Source of the DNA: UBA6136 sp964386975
GTDB taxonomy: Bacteria > Pseudomonadota > Gammaproteobacteria > Methylococcales > Methylococcaceae
Assembly: GCA_964386975.1 (NCBI GenBank)
Contig: CAYLUS010000001.1
Location: forward strand, 62,001-126,000
Direction of reading: 5' to 3'
Length of the DNA: 64,000 nucleotides
Each line of letters opens with the position of its first letter. The stretch's first letter is position 1. The notes under the pieces are model-generated. The model ran no database searches, had not been told where the DNA came from, and saw only the letters and a list, made by a program, of their open reading frames with translations. The translations under genes were made by a program, and so were the position numbers. This document shows, in pieces, positions 53,917 through 63,300 of the stretch.

Positions 53917-55410
53917 ATGAACGACTTCTCCGACGAGAACAAATTAACCCTGCAACGCCGCGAAAAACTCGCCCAGATTCAGGAGACAGGGGCCAACGCC
54001 TATCCAAACGACTTTAAAAGGGATCGTCTGGCGGATGAGCTGCATCAGGAATTCGGTGCCCTTGAGACCGAGGCACTGGAGTCGATGGCAACCGCTGTGA
54101 AACTCGGCGGCCGCATCATGACCAAGCGGATCATGGGTAAGGCATCCTTTGCCCACCTCCAGGACATGTCCGGGCAGATGCAGCTGTTCTTCCAGCGCGA
54201 CAGTCTGCCCGAAGGCGTTTATGACCAATTCAAGAGCTGGGATCTGGGTGACATCATTGGGGTCGAGGGCCAGCTATTCAAAACCAAGACCGGCGAACTC
54301 TCGGTCAGAGTCAACAAGGCGAGACTCCTGACCAAATCGTTGCGGCCACTGCCGGAGAAATTCCATGGCCTGACCGATGCCGAGACCTGTTACCGGCAAC
54401 GCTATCTGGACCTTGTGATGAACCCGACCTCGCGTCGCGTGTTCCTCATACGCAGCGCCATCGTGCGACATATCCGCGAATTCCTGAGTGAACGGCAGTT
54501 CCTCGAGGTGGAAACGCCCATGATGCAGGTCATCCCCGGTGGCGCTCGCGCCAAGCCGTTCGTGACGCATCACAATGCGCTGGACATGGACCTCTATCTC
54601 CGCATCGCTCCAGAACTCTACCTCAAGCGGCTGGTGGTGGGTGGCTTTGAGCGTGTCTTTGAAATTAACCGGAGTTTCAGGAACGAGGGGCTGTCGACGC
54701 GGCACAACCCTGAATTCACCATGATCGAGTTCTATCAGGCCTACGCCGATTACCGGGAGCTGATGGATCTGACCGAGGAATTGATGCGCTCCATTGCGAC
54801 TTCGATTCTCGGATCCACCGATGTGGTCTATCAAGGGACAACCTATGATCTCTCCAAGCCGTTCCGCCGAATGACGGTGCTGGAGTCGATCCTCTTCTAC
54901 AACCCCGACATCTCGCTGTCCGAACTGGAAGACCGCAGCCTCGCTGAACAGCGAGCAAAATCCTTGGGCATCAAGATTGATGCTGCAGACGGTCTGGGCA
55001 AAATACAGACCGAAATATTTGAAAAAACAGTCGAAGATCGGCTGTTTGAACCTACGTTCATTACGGCCTACCCCGCCGAAGTTTCACCGCTCGCCCGTCG
55101 CAATGATGACAATCCCTTCATCACGGACCGCTTTGAGTTCTTTGTGGCCGGTCGCGAACTGGCCAACGGGTTTTCCGAATTGAATGATCCGGATGATCAG
55201 GCAGAGCGTTTCAAAAAGCAGGTCGAAAACAAGGATGCGGGCGATGAGGAAGCAATGCACTTTGACGCGGATTACATCCGCGCGCTCGAGTATGGCATGG
55301 CGCCGACCGCGGGCGAGGGCATCGGTATTGACCGCTTGGTCATGTTCTTTACCGATTCACCCTCGATCCGCGATGTCATCCTGTTCCCGCATATGCGCCG
55401 TGAGGCCTGA
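53917..55410 (+). CDS. lysS: Lysyl-tRNA synthetase (class II)
   Basis: 497-aa class II synthetase. The N-terminal anticodon-binding OB fold covers about residues 60-170 (GGRIMTKRIMGKASFAHLQDMSG). Catalytic motifs are: motif 1 around IREFLSERQFLEVETPMMQVIPGGARAKPF, motif 2 FEINRSFRNEGLSTRHNPEFTMIEFYQAY and motif 3 GMAPTAGEGIGIDRLVMFFT. ATG at 53917 with normal N-terminus. It is downstream of prfB and convergent with xoxJ. Confidence 0.96.
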   Translation: MNDFSDENKLTLQRREKLAQIQETGANAYPNDFKRDRLADELHQEFGALETEALESMATAVKLGGRIMTKRIMGKASFAHLQDMSGQMQLFFQRDSLPEGVYDQFKSWDLGDIIGVEGQLFKTKTGELSVRVNKARLLTKSLRPLPEKFHGLTDAETCYRQRYLDLVMNPTSRRVFLIRSAIVRHIREFLSERQFLEVETPMMQVIPGGARAKPFVTHHNALDMDLYLRIAPELYLKRLVVGGFERVFEINRSFRNEGLSTRHNPEFTMIEFYQAYADYRELMDLTEELMRSIATSILGSTDVVYQGTTYDLSKPFRRMTVLESILFYNPDISLSELEDRSLAEQRAKSLGIKIDAADGLGKIQTEIFEKTVEDRLFEPTFITAYPAEVSPLARRNDDNPFITDRFEFFVAGRELANGFSELNDPDDQAERFKKQVENKDAGDEEAMHFDADYIRALEYGMAPTAGEGIGIDRLVMFFTDSPSIRDVILFPHMRREA

Positions 55411-55432
55411 TCCCCGCCAGCGGCTTCGGAAC

Positions 55433-56278
55433 CTACCGTGATGATCTGAGATTCCCCTGTTCATCGACCAGGGGAATCTCAAACTCCCTCAAGACAGCAT
55501 CAATGGCAGTGGCCTCTTGCTTGAGAAGCCCATCCAGCTTCTCCTTCCGGTCTTTATCCGGTATTCGCACACCGACAGACATCGGGAAATCGAAGCGAAT
55601 ACCTGCCTCTGTCTTCATGGGAATCAGGACATAGTTTGCCGGCTTTTGCCGCCCCACATGAGCCGCTATAGGTCCCCAGACGATCGCAAGATCGATCTTT
55701 TGATCCTGAAAATCCTGAGCCAGCACTTGCGCTGAATTCTGGGTGACATCACCCGTCATGCTCTGGTAAGGAATGCCTTGATTGACAAAGCCATGCTTCA
55801 AAATCCAGTCAGTGCCCGGCTGACGGTCATACATGGCAAACCGCAGCTTGCTTTTGACCGTATCCGGGAGCTGATCCAGATCCGCTGGCGCCTTGATTGC
55901 ATCCAGGCCCGTCCCTTTGCGAAGGATCAGAACATAGGTCGAACGGTAGTAGGGCGCCGTGGAGGCCACCATTTCTGCACCGGTCGGAATCCCCATGATC
56001 ACATCACATTTGTACTCCTCGGAATCCGGAAGCTTAGCCTTGAGCGTGTTGCGAATAAACCCAAGCCGCTGAGGAAACCAGGTGTATTCGACCTTCTGAT
56101 CCAACGATTTTGCAAGAAGATCGGCAATTCGATTCTCGAAGCCCTTGCCGTCCTTAGTCGAATAGGGGGGGTTATTCGGGTCGGCACAGACCTTGAATAC
56201 GCCGGCCGCCTCGATCTGCATTGACATCACCAACGTCGCTGCAAGGCACGGCACCTTAAAGAGAGTCATTTTGTTCAT
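55433..56278 (-). CDS. xoxJ: XoxJ/MxaJ-type periplasmic protein of methanol oxidation
   Basis: 281-aa periplasmic solute-binding-like protein, annotated in databases as quinoprotein dehydrogenase-associated substrate-binding protein; XoxJ/MxaJ is thought to help mature or activate the PQQ dehydrogenase rather than import a solute. A signal peptide covers about residues 1-25. FKVCADPNNPPYSTKDGKGFENRIADLLAKSL is the family opening; GIPTGAEMVASTAPYYRSTYVL and AIVWGPIAAHVG follow. The start is ATG 56278 with GGAG eight bases upstream; the longer frame to 56326 runs into the terminator stem. It lies downstream of xoxF. The cytochrome partner xoxG is not in the window. Confidence 0.9.
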   Translation of the reverse strand: MNKMTLFKVPCLAATLVMSMQIEAAGVFKVCADPNNPPYSTKDGKGFENRIADLLAKSLDQKVEYTWFPQRLGFIRNTLKAKLPDSEEYKCDVIMGIPTGAEMVASTAPYYRSTYVLILRKGTGLDAIKAPADLDQLPDTVKSKLRFAMYDRQPGTDWILKHGFVNQGIPYQSMTGDVTQNSAQVLAQDFQDQKIDLAIVWGPIAAHVGRQKPANYVLIPMKTEAGIRFDFPMSVGVRIPDKDRKEKLDGLLKQEATAIDAVLREFEIPLVDEQGNLRSSR

Positions 56279-56327
56279 TTCGATCACTCCGATTCGAGAC
56301 CCCAAAACCAAGGGGCTAAAACGCAAG

Positions 56328-56355
56328 AAGCCTCACCCGATGACGGGCGAGGCTT
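56328..56355 (-). terminator. Strong intrinsic-type terminator between xoxF and xoxJ
   Basis: On the minus strand, AAGCCTCGCCCG and CGGGTGAGGCTT form a 12-base stem (one G-U pair) around the loop TCAT, followed by CTTGCGTTTTAG. It is 53-80 bases past the xoxF stop and about 50 bases before the xoxJ ATG, so xoxJ must be read through it or have its own promoter. Confidence 0.72.
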
Positions 56356-56375
56356 CCTGACGTGTCAGACAGTCG

Positions 56376-56399
56376 GTGGAGCGGCCTTGACCGCTCCAC
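56376..56399 (-). repeat. Second hairpin after xoxF
   Basis: GTGGAGCGG and CCGCTCCAC form a perfect 9-base stem with a 6-base loop, starting nine bases after the xoxF stop. No T-run follows. Between it and the main terminator is a small stem CTGAC/GTCAG (56357-56368). Probably protects the 3' end of xoxF mRNA. Confidence 0.6.
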
Positions 56400-56407
56400 G
56401 CCAGGTC

Positions 56408-58270
56408 TTAGTTCGGCAGAGCGAATACCGTGAAGACACCGCCCAGCTTGGTGTGCTGACCGAGGCTCTTGTACGCGCCTACAGCACCCAGGCCTTCGCT
56501 GTCACCTTCAAGGCCAGCTGCCATACCGACACCGGCCCAGCCACCGATCCCCGAAAGGACACCGATGTACTGCTTGCCGTTGTACATCCAGGTGCTGACG
56601 TTGCCGATGATGCCAGAAGGCGTCTTGAACTTGTAAAGTTCAGCACCGGTGTTGGCATCACGCACCTTGAGGTAACCCTCAAGCGTACCGTAGACAACGA
56701 TGTCGCTGGCGGTAGAGACCATGCCGCTCCACAGGGAGAAAGGCTCATCGATCTGCCATGCGATCTTGCCGGTAGCAGGATCCCATGCAGTAAATGAACC
56801 CATGTGCTGCTTCTCTTCCTTCTCGCCGGTCTTGACGTTTGCCTTGGCCGGATAGATGTTCAAAGTCGCACCAACGTAGGGCTGACCTGCGGTGTACTCA
56901 ACCTGGAAGGGCTCATAGTCCATACAGGTGTGGTTGCCCGGGATATAGATGAGCTTGGTCTTCGGTGAGAACGTGACCGGCGGCTCGTTCTTTGATCCCA
57001 TAGCAGAAGGACAGATACCCTTCTGATTGTGATCTTCGCCACCCGCCTGGGTTGAGTACTGAGTGACAACCTGCGGACGACCGGTCTTGGCATCCACATG
57101 AGAAGCCCAGTTGACGGCCTTGTCGAACTTTTCGGCGACCAGAAGTTCACCCGTGATACGGTCCAGGGTATAGCCGAATCCGTTACGGTCAAAGTGGGTC
57201 AGCAGCTTGGTATGCTCCTTGCCATCCTTGTCCTTCATCGGAAGGTCAATCAAGGTCATTTCATTGATGCCGTCGAAATCCCACTCATCGTGGGGCGTCA
57301 TCTGGTAAACCCACTTGGCAGCACCGGTGTCTGCATCACGAGCCCAAATGGTCATGGACCATTTGTTGTCGCCGGGACGCTGGACCGGGTTCCAGGTGGA
57401 CGGGTTGCCTGAACCGTAATAGATCAGGTTGGCTTCCGCGTCATAGCTGTACCAGCCCCAGGTAGAACCACCACCGGTTTTCCACTGGTCACCCTGCCAG
57501 GTTTTCAGAGAAGAATCCTTGCCGACCGGGGCCATCTTGCCATCGGTCCAGGTCATGGTCTTCTCAGGATCCATCTTCATGTCAGCGTCAGGGCCCAAGC
57601 TGTAGACACGCCACGCCTGAGTGCCATCCTTGATGTTGTATGCCGCAATGAAGCCGCGGACACCGAACTCACCGCCGGAAATACCGACAATGACCTTATC
57701 CTTGACGATAAGAGGTGCGTTGGTGTTGGTCATGCCCGCCTTGGGATCACCATTCTTGACTTTCCAGACGAGCTTTCCGGTCTTGGCATCCAGAGCAACC
57801 AGCGTTGCATCGCCTTGTGCCAGGAATACCTTGCCATCGCCATATGCGAGACCGCGGTTGACCACGTCACAACACATGACGCCAATGACCTGCGTGGGAT
57901 CGGTTCCCTTGTCAGGCGCATAGTCATATTCCCAGACCACGCTGTGCGTGTCCTGGCTCAATGCGTAGATCTTGTGGGGGTAACCCGTGTGGATGTAGAT
58001 CAGACCGTTGACGACCAGAGGACCGCCCTCATGACCACGGAGCATGCCCGTTGAGAACGTCCACATCGGCTGGAGATTCTTGGCATTGTCCTTGTTGATC
58101 TGAGTCAGGGTGCTGAAACGGGAACCATAATAGTCGCCGCCCCAGGTTGCCCAGTTCGCGGGATCGCGAGACAGTTTCTCGACCTCAGCATTGGCGAATC
58201 CAAGTGCTGGCGCCATCAACGCCGACGCGACGGTCGTCGAGAGCAGCAAACTCTTGAGAGAGTTTTTCAT
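56408..58270 (-). CDS. xoxF: Lanthanide-dependent methanol dehydrogenase XoxF
   Basis: 620-aa periplasmic PQQ enzyme oxidising methanol. A signal peptide (cleavage near ANA-EV, residue 28) and eight-bladed propeller repeats (about 45-600) are seen. Adjacent Cys133-Cys134 form the family disulfide; Glu201 and Asn289 are metal ligands. The motif HDEWDFDGIN has catalytic Asp331 followed two residues on by Asp333, the extra acid that marks lanthanide-type XoxF; calcium-type MxaF has Ala there. Start ATG 58270 has a perfect AAGGAGG upstream. Downstream come hairpins and xoxJ. The neighbouring MBL and SoxYZ-like genes are divergent. Confidence 0.95.
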   Translation of the reverse strand: MKNSLKSLLLSTTVASALMAPALGFANAEVEKLSRDPANWATWGGDYYGSRFSTLTQINKDNAKNLQPMWTFSTGMLRGHEGGPLVVNGLIYIHTGYPHKIYALSQDTHSVVWEYDYAPDKGTDPTQVIGVMCCDVVNRGLAYGDGKVFLAQGDATLVALDAKTGKLVWKVKNGDPKAGMTNTNAPLIVKDKVIVGISGGEFGVRGFIAAYNIKDGTQAWRVYSLGPDADMKMDPEKTMTWTDGKMAPVGKDSSLKTWQGDQWKTGGGSTWGWYSYDAEANLIYYGSGNPSTWNPVQRPGDNKWSMTIWARDADTGAAKWVYQMTPHDEWDFDGINEMTLIDLPMKDKDGKEHTKLLTHFDRNGFGYTLDRITGELLVAEKFDKAVNWASHVDAKTGRPQVVTQYSTQAGGEDHNQKGICPSAMGSKNEPPVTFSPKTKLIYIPGNHTCMDYEPFQVEYTAGQPYVGATLNIYPAKANVKTGEKEEKQHMGSFTAWDPATGKIAWQIDEPFSLWSGMVSTASDIVVYGTLEGYLKVRDANTGAELYKFKTPSGIIGNVSTWMYNGKQYIGVLSGIGGWAGVGMAAGLEGDSEGLGAVGAYKSLGQHTKLGGVFTVFALPN

Positions 58271-58586
58271 CGTTTATCCTCCTTAGATAAGGCAAAAATA
58301 CGTTTGCAAACGCTTACGCTTATTTACACCTAAGCTTAACGGGCCACTTTGTTCGCCAGTTATTTCTTTGAGACAACGGGAATAATCCCGGGGCGGCCGT
58401 CTGGTTGCGTAAATTGAAGGATTTCGGGCCAAAAGTCAATGTCCATGCGCGGTTAAAGCGGTTGCGGATCGCGGATCGATGACCGAGAGCCAGATCCGGC
58501 GCCAAAGAGGCGAGAGGATCGATTGATTTGTCCCTCTGCTGCGATGAGAATGCCCCTCTGAATCCTTACCAACGTCCCGATTTCGA
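58271..58586. promoter_or_regulatory. 316-base divergent control region of xoxF and the MBL-fold gene
   Basis: No gene. Next to xoxF are the ribosome-binding site AAGGAGG (58278-58284 on the minus strand), a perfect 12-base palindrome CGTTTGCAAACG (58301-58312), a tandem CGCTTA repeat (58311-58322) and the palindrome TAAGCTTA (58331-58338). A short inverted repeat CGGGA/TCCCG lies at 58377-58390. These look like regulator-binding sites for xoxF. No sigma70 promoter could be assigned with confidence on either strand. Confidence 0.55.
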
Positions 58587-59510
58587 ATGCAGCGCATCCT
58601 CATTCTGATTTGCCTCAGCGCCCTCACGCCCTTCTCATCGATGGCCGACGAACCCCTGCAGCTGGTTGAAATTGCCCCCGGAAACTTTGTTCATCAGGGC
58701 ATTCACGCGCTCACCGACACTGTTAATCACGGTGACATTGCCAACATCGGCTTCATCATCGGCGACACCTGCGTGGCCGTGGTGGATTCGGGTGGCAGCC
58801 CAAGACAAGGCGAGGCGCTGCGACGGGAGATTGCCGCGCGGACATCGCTTCCGGTCTGCTATGTGATCAACACCCACGTGCATCCCGACCATATTCTTGG
58901 GAACCTCGCCTTCAGGCAGCCGGGCACCCACTTTGTCGGTCATCGCAAATTAGAGTCGGCAATGGCCTCGCGGGCACCCTACTACACCGAAACGGCCCGC
59001 CGGGAAGCTGGAATCGAGCTACATCCTGAGCATTTCGTGGTGCCTGATCTCCCGGTTTCACAGGTGACCGAACTGGATCTTGGGGGACGCAGGCTGCAGC
59101 TGACGGCACATCGGACGGCGCATACGGACAACGATTTGAGCATCCTTGACCTCAAAACAGGAACCTTGTGGCTTGGCGACCTTCTGTTCATGGGACATCT
59201 TCCGGTGGTTGATGGCAGCCTGCTTGGCTGGCTGAGAGAAATCGATGCCCTCAAAACAGTGTCCGCTGCTCGCGTGGTTCCGGGTCATGGCCCCGTCCAG
59301 GCAGCCTGGCCGCTCGCCCTTGCGGCGGAAGAGCGCTACCTCCAGAATCTTGCTGATGCCGTCCGCCATGCCATACAGTCCAACTGGACTTTGGAACGTG
59401 CCGTTGCTGAAATCGCCGCCATTGACCGGCCTGACTGGCAACTTTACGAGCCGTTCCACAAGCGCAATGTATCGGGCGCTTTTGCTGAAATGGAGTGGGA
59501 GGGGGAATAG
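58587..59510 (+). CDS. Exported MBL-fold hydrolase (quinoprotein-associated)
   Basis: 307-aa metallo-beta-lactamase-fold protein. A signal peptide covers residues 1-20 (cleavage near SMA-DE). Zinc ligands are in NTHVHPDHILGN (HxHxDH, residues 97-102), HRTAHTDNDL, the DLLF metal Asp and VPGHGPV. It resembles the 'quinoprotein relay system zinc metallohydrolase' families that occur beside PQQ dehydrogenases and SoxYZ-like carriers; the substrate is unknown. The carrier gene follows after 48 bases. It is divergent from xoxF. Confidence 0.88.
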   Translation: MQRILILICLSALTPFSSMADEPLQLVEIAPGNFVHQGIHALTDTVNHGDIANIGFIIGDTCVAVVDSGGSPRQGEALRREIAARTSLPVCYVINTHVHPDHILGNLAFRQPGTHFVGHRKLESAMASRAPYYTETARREAGIELHPEHFVVPDLPVSQVTELDLGGRRLQLTAHRTAHTDNDLSILDLKTGTLWLGDLLFMGHLPVVDGSLLGWLREIDALKTVSAARVVPGHGPVQAAWPLALAAEERYLQNLADAVRHAIQSNWTLERAVAEIAAIDRPDWQLYEPFHKRNVSGAFAEMEWEGE

Positions 59511-59558
59511 CCCGTTCCACGCCAAAATCGCCACCCCACTTTAATGGAGTCACCCCTC

Positions 59559-60368
59559 ATGAACCGATCGCGATTGTTTCTCATCCTGGCCTTGATGACG
59601 ACCGCACTCTCAAGCGGGACCGCTCTGGCGGAAGGTGAAGACGAATCCGCCTGGAACTCCAGGCTGAAACAACAGTTCTTTGGCGACAAGCGCATCGATG
59701 AAGACGGACAGACGCTGGAAATCGTCGCGCCCTATCGCGCCGAGGACCCGGCCCTCGTGCCCATTCAGATCCTCAGCAAATTCCCCCAGTCTTCCGAAAG
59801 GGCCATCAAGAGCATCACGGTCATCATCGATAACAACCCGGTGCCGTTCTCGGCACGGTTCGATTTTGGCCCCCTCAGCAGCAAAGCCGACATCGCGACC
59901 CGCATGCGCTTTAATGCCTATACCTACGTTCGAGCGATCGCCGAAACGCAGGATGGTACGCTGCATATGGCAAAGGCATTTGTTAAAGCCAGCGGCGGAT
60001 GCTCAGCACCGATAGGCACTGATGCGGAAGCTGCAAAGGCGCGCATGGGTAAAATGAAGTTCAAATTCGAGGGCGAGAAGGCCGTCCTGAACCAACCCAA
60101 CGCGGTTCAGCTTCTGATCAGCCACCCCAACATTACGGGCATGCAAATGGATCAGATCAGCCGCATTGTCCAACCGGCCCATTACGTGACGGATTTCAAG
60201 GTCAGCTTCAACGCGGAACCCGTACTGAGCATCAAGGGCGATATTGCAATCAGCGCGGATCCCAATTTCCGGTTCTACTTCACCCCCCGCCAGGCCGGCG
60301 AACTGAAAACCGAAATCCGTGACAATCTGGGCAACGACTTTATCGGCACCCAGCCTGTCAGCCCCTAG
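59559..60368 (+). CDS. Fused SoxYZ-like carrier protein (quinoprotein-associated)
   Basis: 269-aa exported protein. The signal peptide is residues 1-24. A SoxY-like domain ends in KASGGCSAPIG with Cys148, equivalent to the C-terminal sulfur-carrying Cys of SoxY but internal here. A SoxZ-like domain follows (about 160-269), including the region ISHPNITGMQMD. The match is to the fused 'quinoprotein dehydrogenase-associated SoxYZ-like carrier' family. The start is ATG 59559 with GGAG nine bases upstream. No soxA/X/B/CD gene is near, so it likely carries a substituent for the quinoprotein system, not thiosulfate sulfur. The stop shares CTAG with the convergent efflux gene. Confidence 0.88.
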   Translation: MNRSRLFLILALMTTALSSGTALAEGEDESAWNSRLKQQFFGDKRIDEDGQTLEIVAPYRAEDPALVPIQILSKFPQSSERAIKSITVIIDNNPVPFSARFDFGPLSSKADIATRMRFNAYTYVRAIAETQDGTLHMAKAFVKASGGCSAPIGTDAEAAKARMGKMKFKFEGEKAVLNQPNAVQLLISHPNITGMQMDQISRIVQPAHYVTDFKVSFNAEPVLSIKGDIAISADPNFRFYFTPRQAGELKTEIRDNLGNDFIGTQPVSP

Positions 60369-63300
60369 GCTCCAGAGGACTCAGGGGCCTTGGCGGCGCG
60401 GCGTCGCTCCCGCCACTCCTGTGTAATCACATAGAAGACCGGCACGAACGGTATGGCGAGGATGGTGGATGCCAGCATCCCGCCAAATACCACCGTGCCA
60501 ATGGCTTGCTGGCTGGCTGCTCCGGCCCCCCCCGCCTTCAGCAGTGGTACCACGCCGAGAATGAAGGCGAATGAAGTCATGATGATGGGGCGGAACCTCC
60601 GGCGTGTCGCCTCGATAGCCGCTTCCTGGATGGTCAACCCCTCTTCACGGAGCTCGCGCGCAAACTCGACGACCAGAATGGCGTTCTTACTGGCCAGCGC
60701 GATCATCAGCACGAGCCCTACCTGGGTATACAGGTTGCTATCGAACTGGCGGACAATCAGCGCCAAGATCACCCCCACCAGCGCCATCGGCACTACCAGA
60801 ATCACGGCCATGGGAGAACTCCAATCTTCATACTGTGCCGCCAGCACCAGAAACACGAGGAGAATCGAAAGGCCGTAAACGAAGTAGGCGGTATTTCCCA
60901 GCTGCTTTTGCTGATAGGCCGTGGCCGTCCACTCCGAACTCATCCCCTCAGGCAGGGTTTGATCCGTCATCTGTTCCATCAATTGGATGGCATCACCGCC
61001 ACTGAAACCGGGCGCAGGCGCCCCAAACAAGGGTGCCGCCGGGTAGAGGTTGTAACGCGACACCAGCTCTGAACCGACGCGACGATTCACCGTCAGCAGG
61101 GTACCCAGCGGGACCATGTCGGCGTTCTTGTTGCGGACGTAGAGGTTCTTGATGTCATCAAAGCTCTGCCGGTAGGGCGCATCGGCCTGCACATAGACCT
61201 GAAAGGACTGGTCAAACTTGGTGAACAGATTGACGTAGGATGAGCCGAGAAAAGACTGCAGGGTCCCAAATACGTTGTCCATGGGCACCTGCAGCGACTG
61301 CGCCTTGGTGCGATCGATATCCAGAAACAGCTGTGGGCTTTGCGCACTGAATGTCGTTGCCATGAATGCCAGCCCGGACTGCGCAGCTCCTGCTCGCTGA
61401 ACCTCCATCATGACCTGCTGCAACTCCTGCAAACCAAGACTGCGGCGGTCTTCGATCATCATCTGAAGCCCACCGGCCTGGCCCAGACCTGCAATCGGTG
61501 GCGGCGTCACCACGGCGACTCGCGCCTCCTGCAGGGCATCCATCCGTTGTTTCAAATGACCAATGATGGCCTTTTGAGACAATGATTCCCCGCGTTTTTC
61601 CCAGGAATCATAGATCGCGAAGATGCTGAAGGCATTGGAGAGATTAGCGGCATCCAGCATCGAGAAGCCCCCGATGGTCACCCAGGACTCGATTCCCGGG
61701 GTGGACTTGAGGATTTCATCAATGCGCGCAACCGTCTCCCTGACGCGGGGCTGGGCAGTTCCCTCCGGTAACTTGCCAACGATGATGGCATAGCCCTGGT
61801 CCTCGATCGGCAGAAACCCGGTCTGGTGATGCACGAACAGATAGCCGCCGAGCAGGATGACGCCGGAAAACACCATCGCCATCAGGCGGGTTCGTGCCAC
61901 CATCCAGCGGACAATCCGGGTATAGCCTGCCTCCACGCGCCCGTAAAATGCATTAAATGCCCGGTAAAAGGCATTGGGTTGATAATCCTTGGGGCGAGGC
62001 TTCAGGTAAAGCGCGCACTGCGCCGGCTTGAGGGTCAGGGCATTGATGGCGCTGATGATGGCCGTCGAGGCGATGACCAGAGCAAACTGGCGGAACAACT
62101 GCCCGGTAATGCCCGGCAGAAAGGCTGCAGGAATAAAGACGGCGGACAGGACCAGCGTAATTCCGATGACAGGCCCGGTCATTTGGCTCATGGCCTTGAT
62201 CGCGGCCTCTTTGGGCGTCATGCCCGCTTCGATATGGCTGGAGGCGCTCTCGACAATGACGATCGCGTCATCGACGACGATGCCGATCGCCAGAATCAGC
62301 GCAAAAAGCGTCATCAGGTTCACCGAGAACCCCATCATCGCCATGGCCCCGAATGCCCCAATAATGGTCACTGGGACAGTGGTCGCCGGCACCAGCGTTG
62401 CGCGCCAGTTCTGCAGAAACAGGACCACCACGGCCAGCACCAGAAGCCCGGCTTCATACAAGGTCTCGTAGACAGAATGAATCGATTGCTCGATGAAGTC
62501 CGTCGTGTCGTAGTGCACCCCGTAAGTCAACCCTTCCGGAAAGTGTTCGCTCAGCGTCTCGACCTCGGCACGGATGCGTTTTCCAAGATCAATCGCGTTC
62601 GCCCCAGGCAGGGCATACACCAGAATTTGGGCAGCCTTATGGCCGCTGATACCGGCAAAGTTGGTGTAGGCCTGCTGACTCAGTTCGACCCTTGCAACAT
62701 CCTTGACACGAACGATTTGCGCGACGCTGCCATCAGGCCCCATGGTGGACTTGATGATGATATTTTCAAACTGCGAGGCATCCTCAAGCCGCCCGACGGC
62801 ATTGATGGTGAGCTGATAGGGCTGATCATCCGGCGCCGGCGGCCCGCCCAACTGCCCGGCGACCACCTGGTTGTTTTGCTGGCGGATGGCATCTGAGACA
62901 TCCATGGTCGTCATGCCGTAGTACTTGAGCCGCTCGGGATTCAACCAGATTCGCATGCTGTAGGAGCCTGCCCCGAGCACCTTGATCTGACCCACGCCAG
63001 GAATGCGGCCCAGCGGGTACTGAAGGTTGATCAACGCGTAGTTCGACAGGAAGGTTTCATCAAAGCGCTCATCCTCCGAATAGAGACTGACCGCCTGAAG
63101 GATATTGGTCGAGACTTTGCGGATGTTGACGCCTTGCTTTTGCACGCCCTCCGGCAACTGCGCCAGCTGGCCATTGACCAGATTCTGGACCAGGCTCAGC
63201 GACGCGTTGAGATCCGTACCCACTTCGAACGTGATGGTCAGGATGTACGTTCCATCCGAGCCGCTGGTCGAGTACATGTAAATGGATTTCTCGACCCCAT

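Noticed and set aside
61826..62896. Open frame of 356 codons on the plus strand
   Set aside because: It lies wholly antisense to the RND permease, is low-complexity in charged residues and has no family resemblance.
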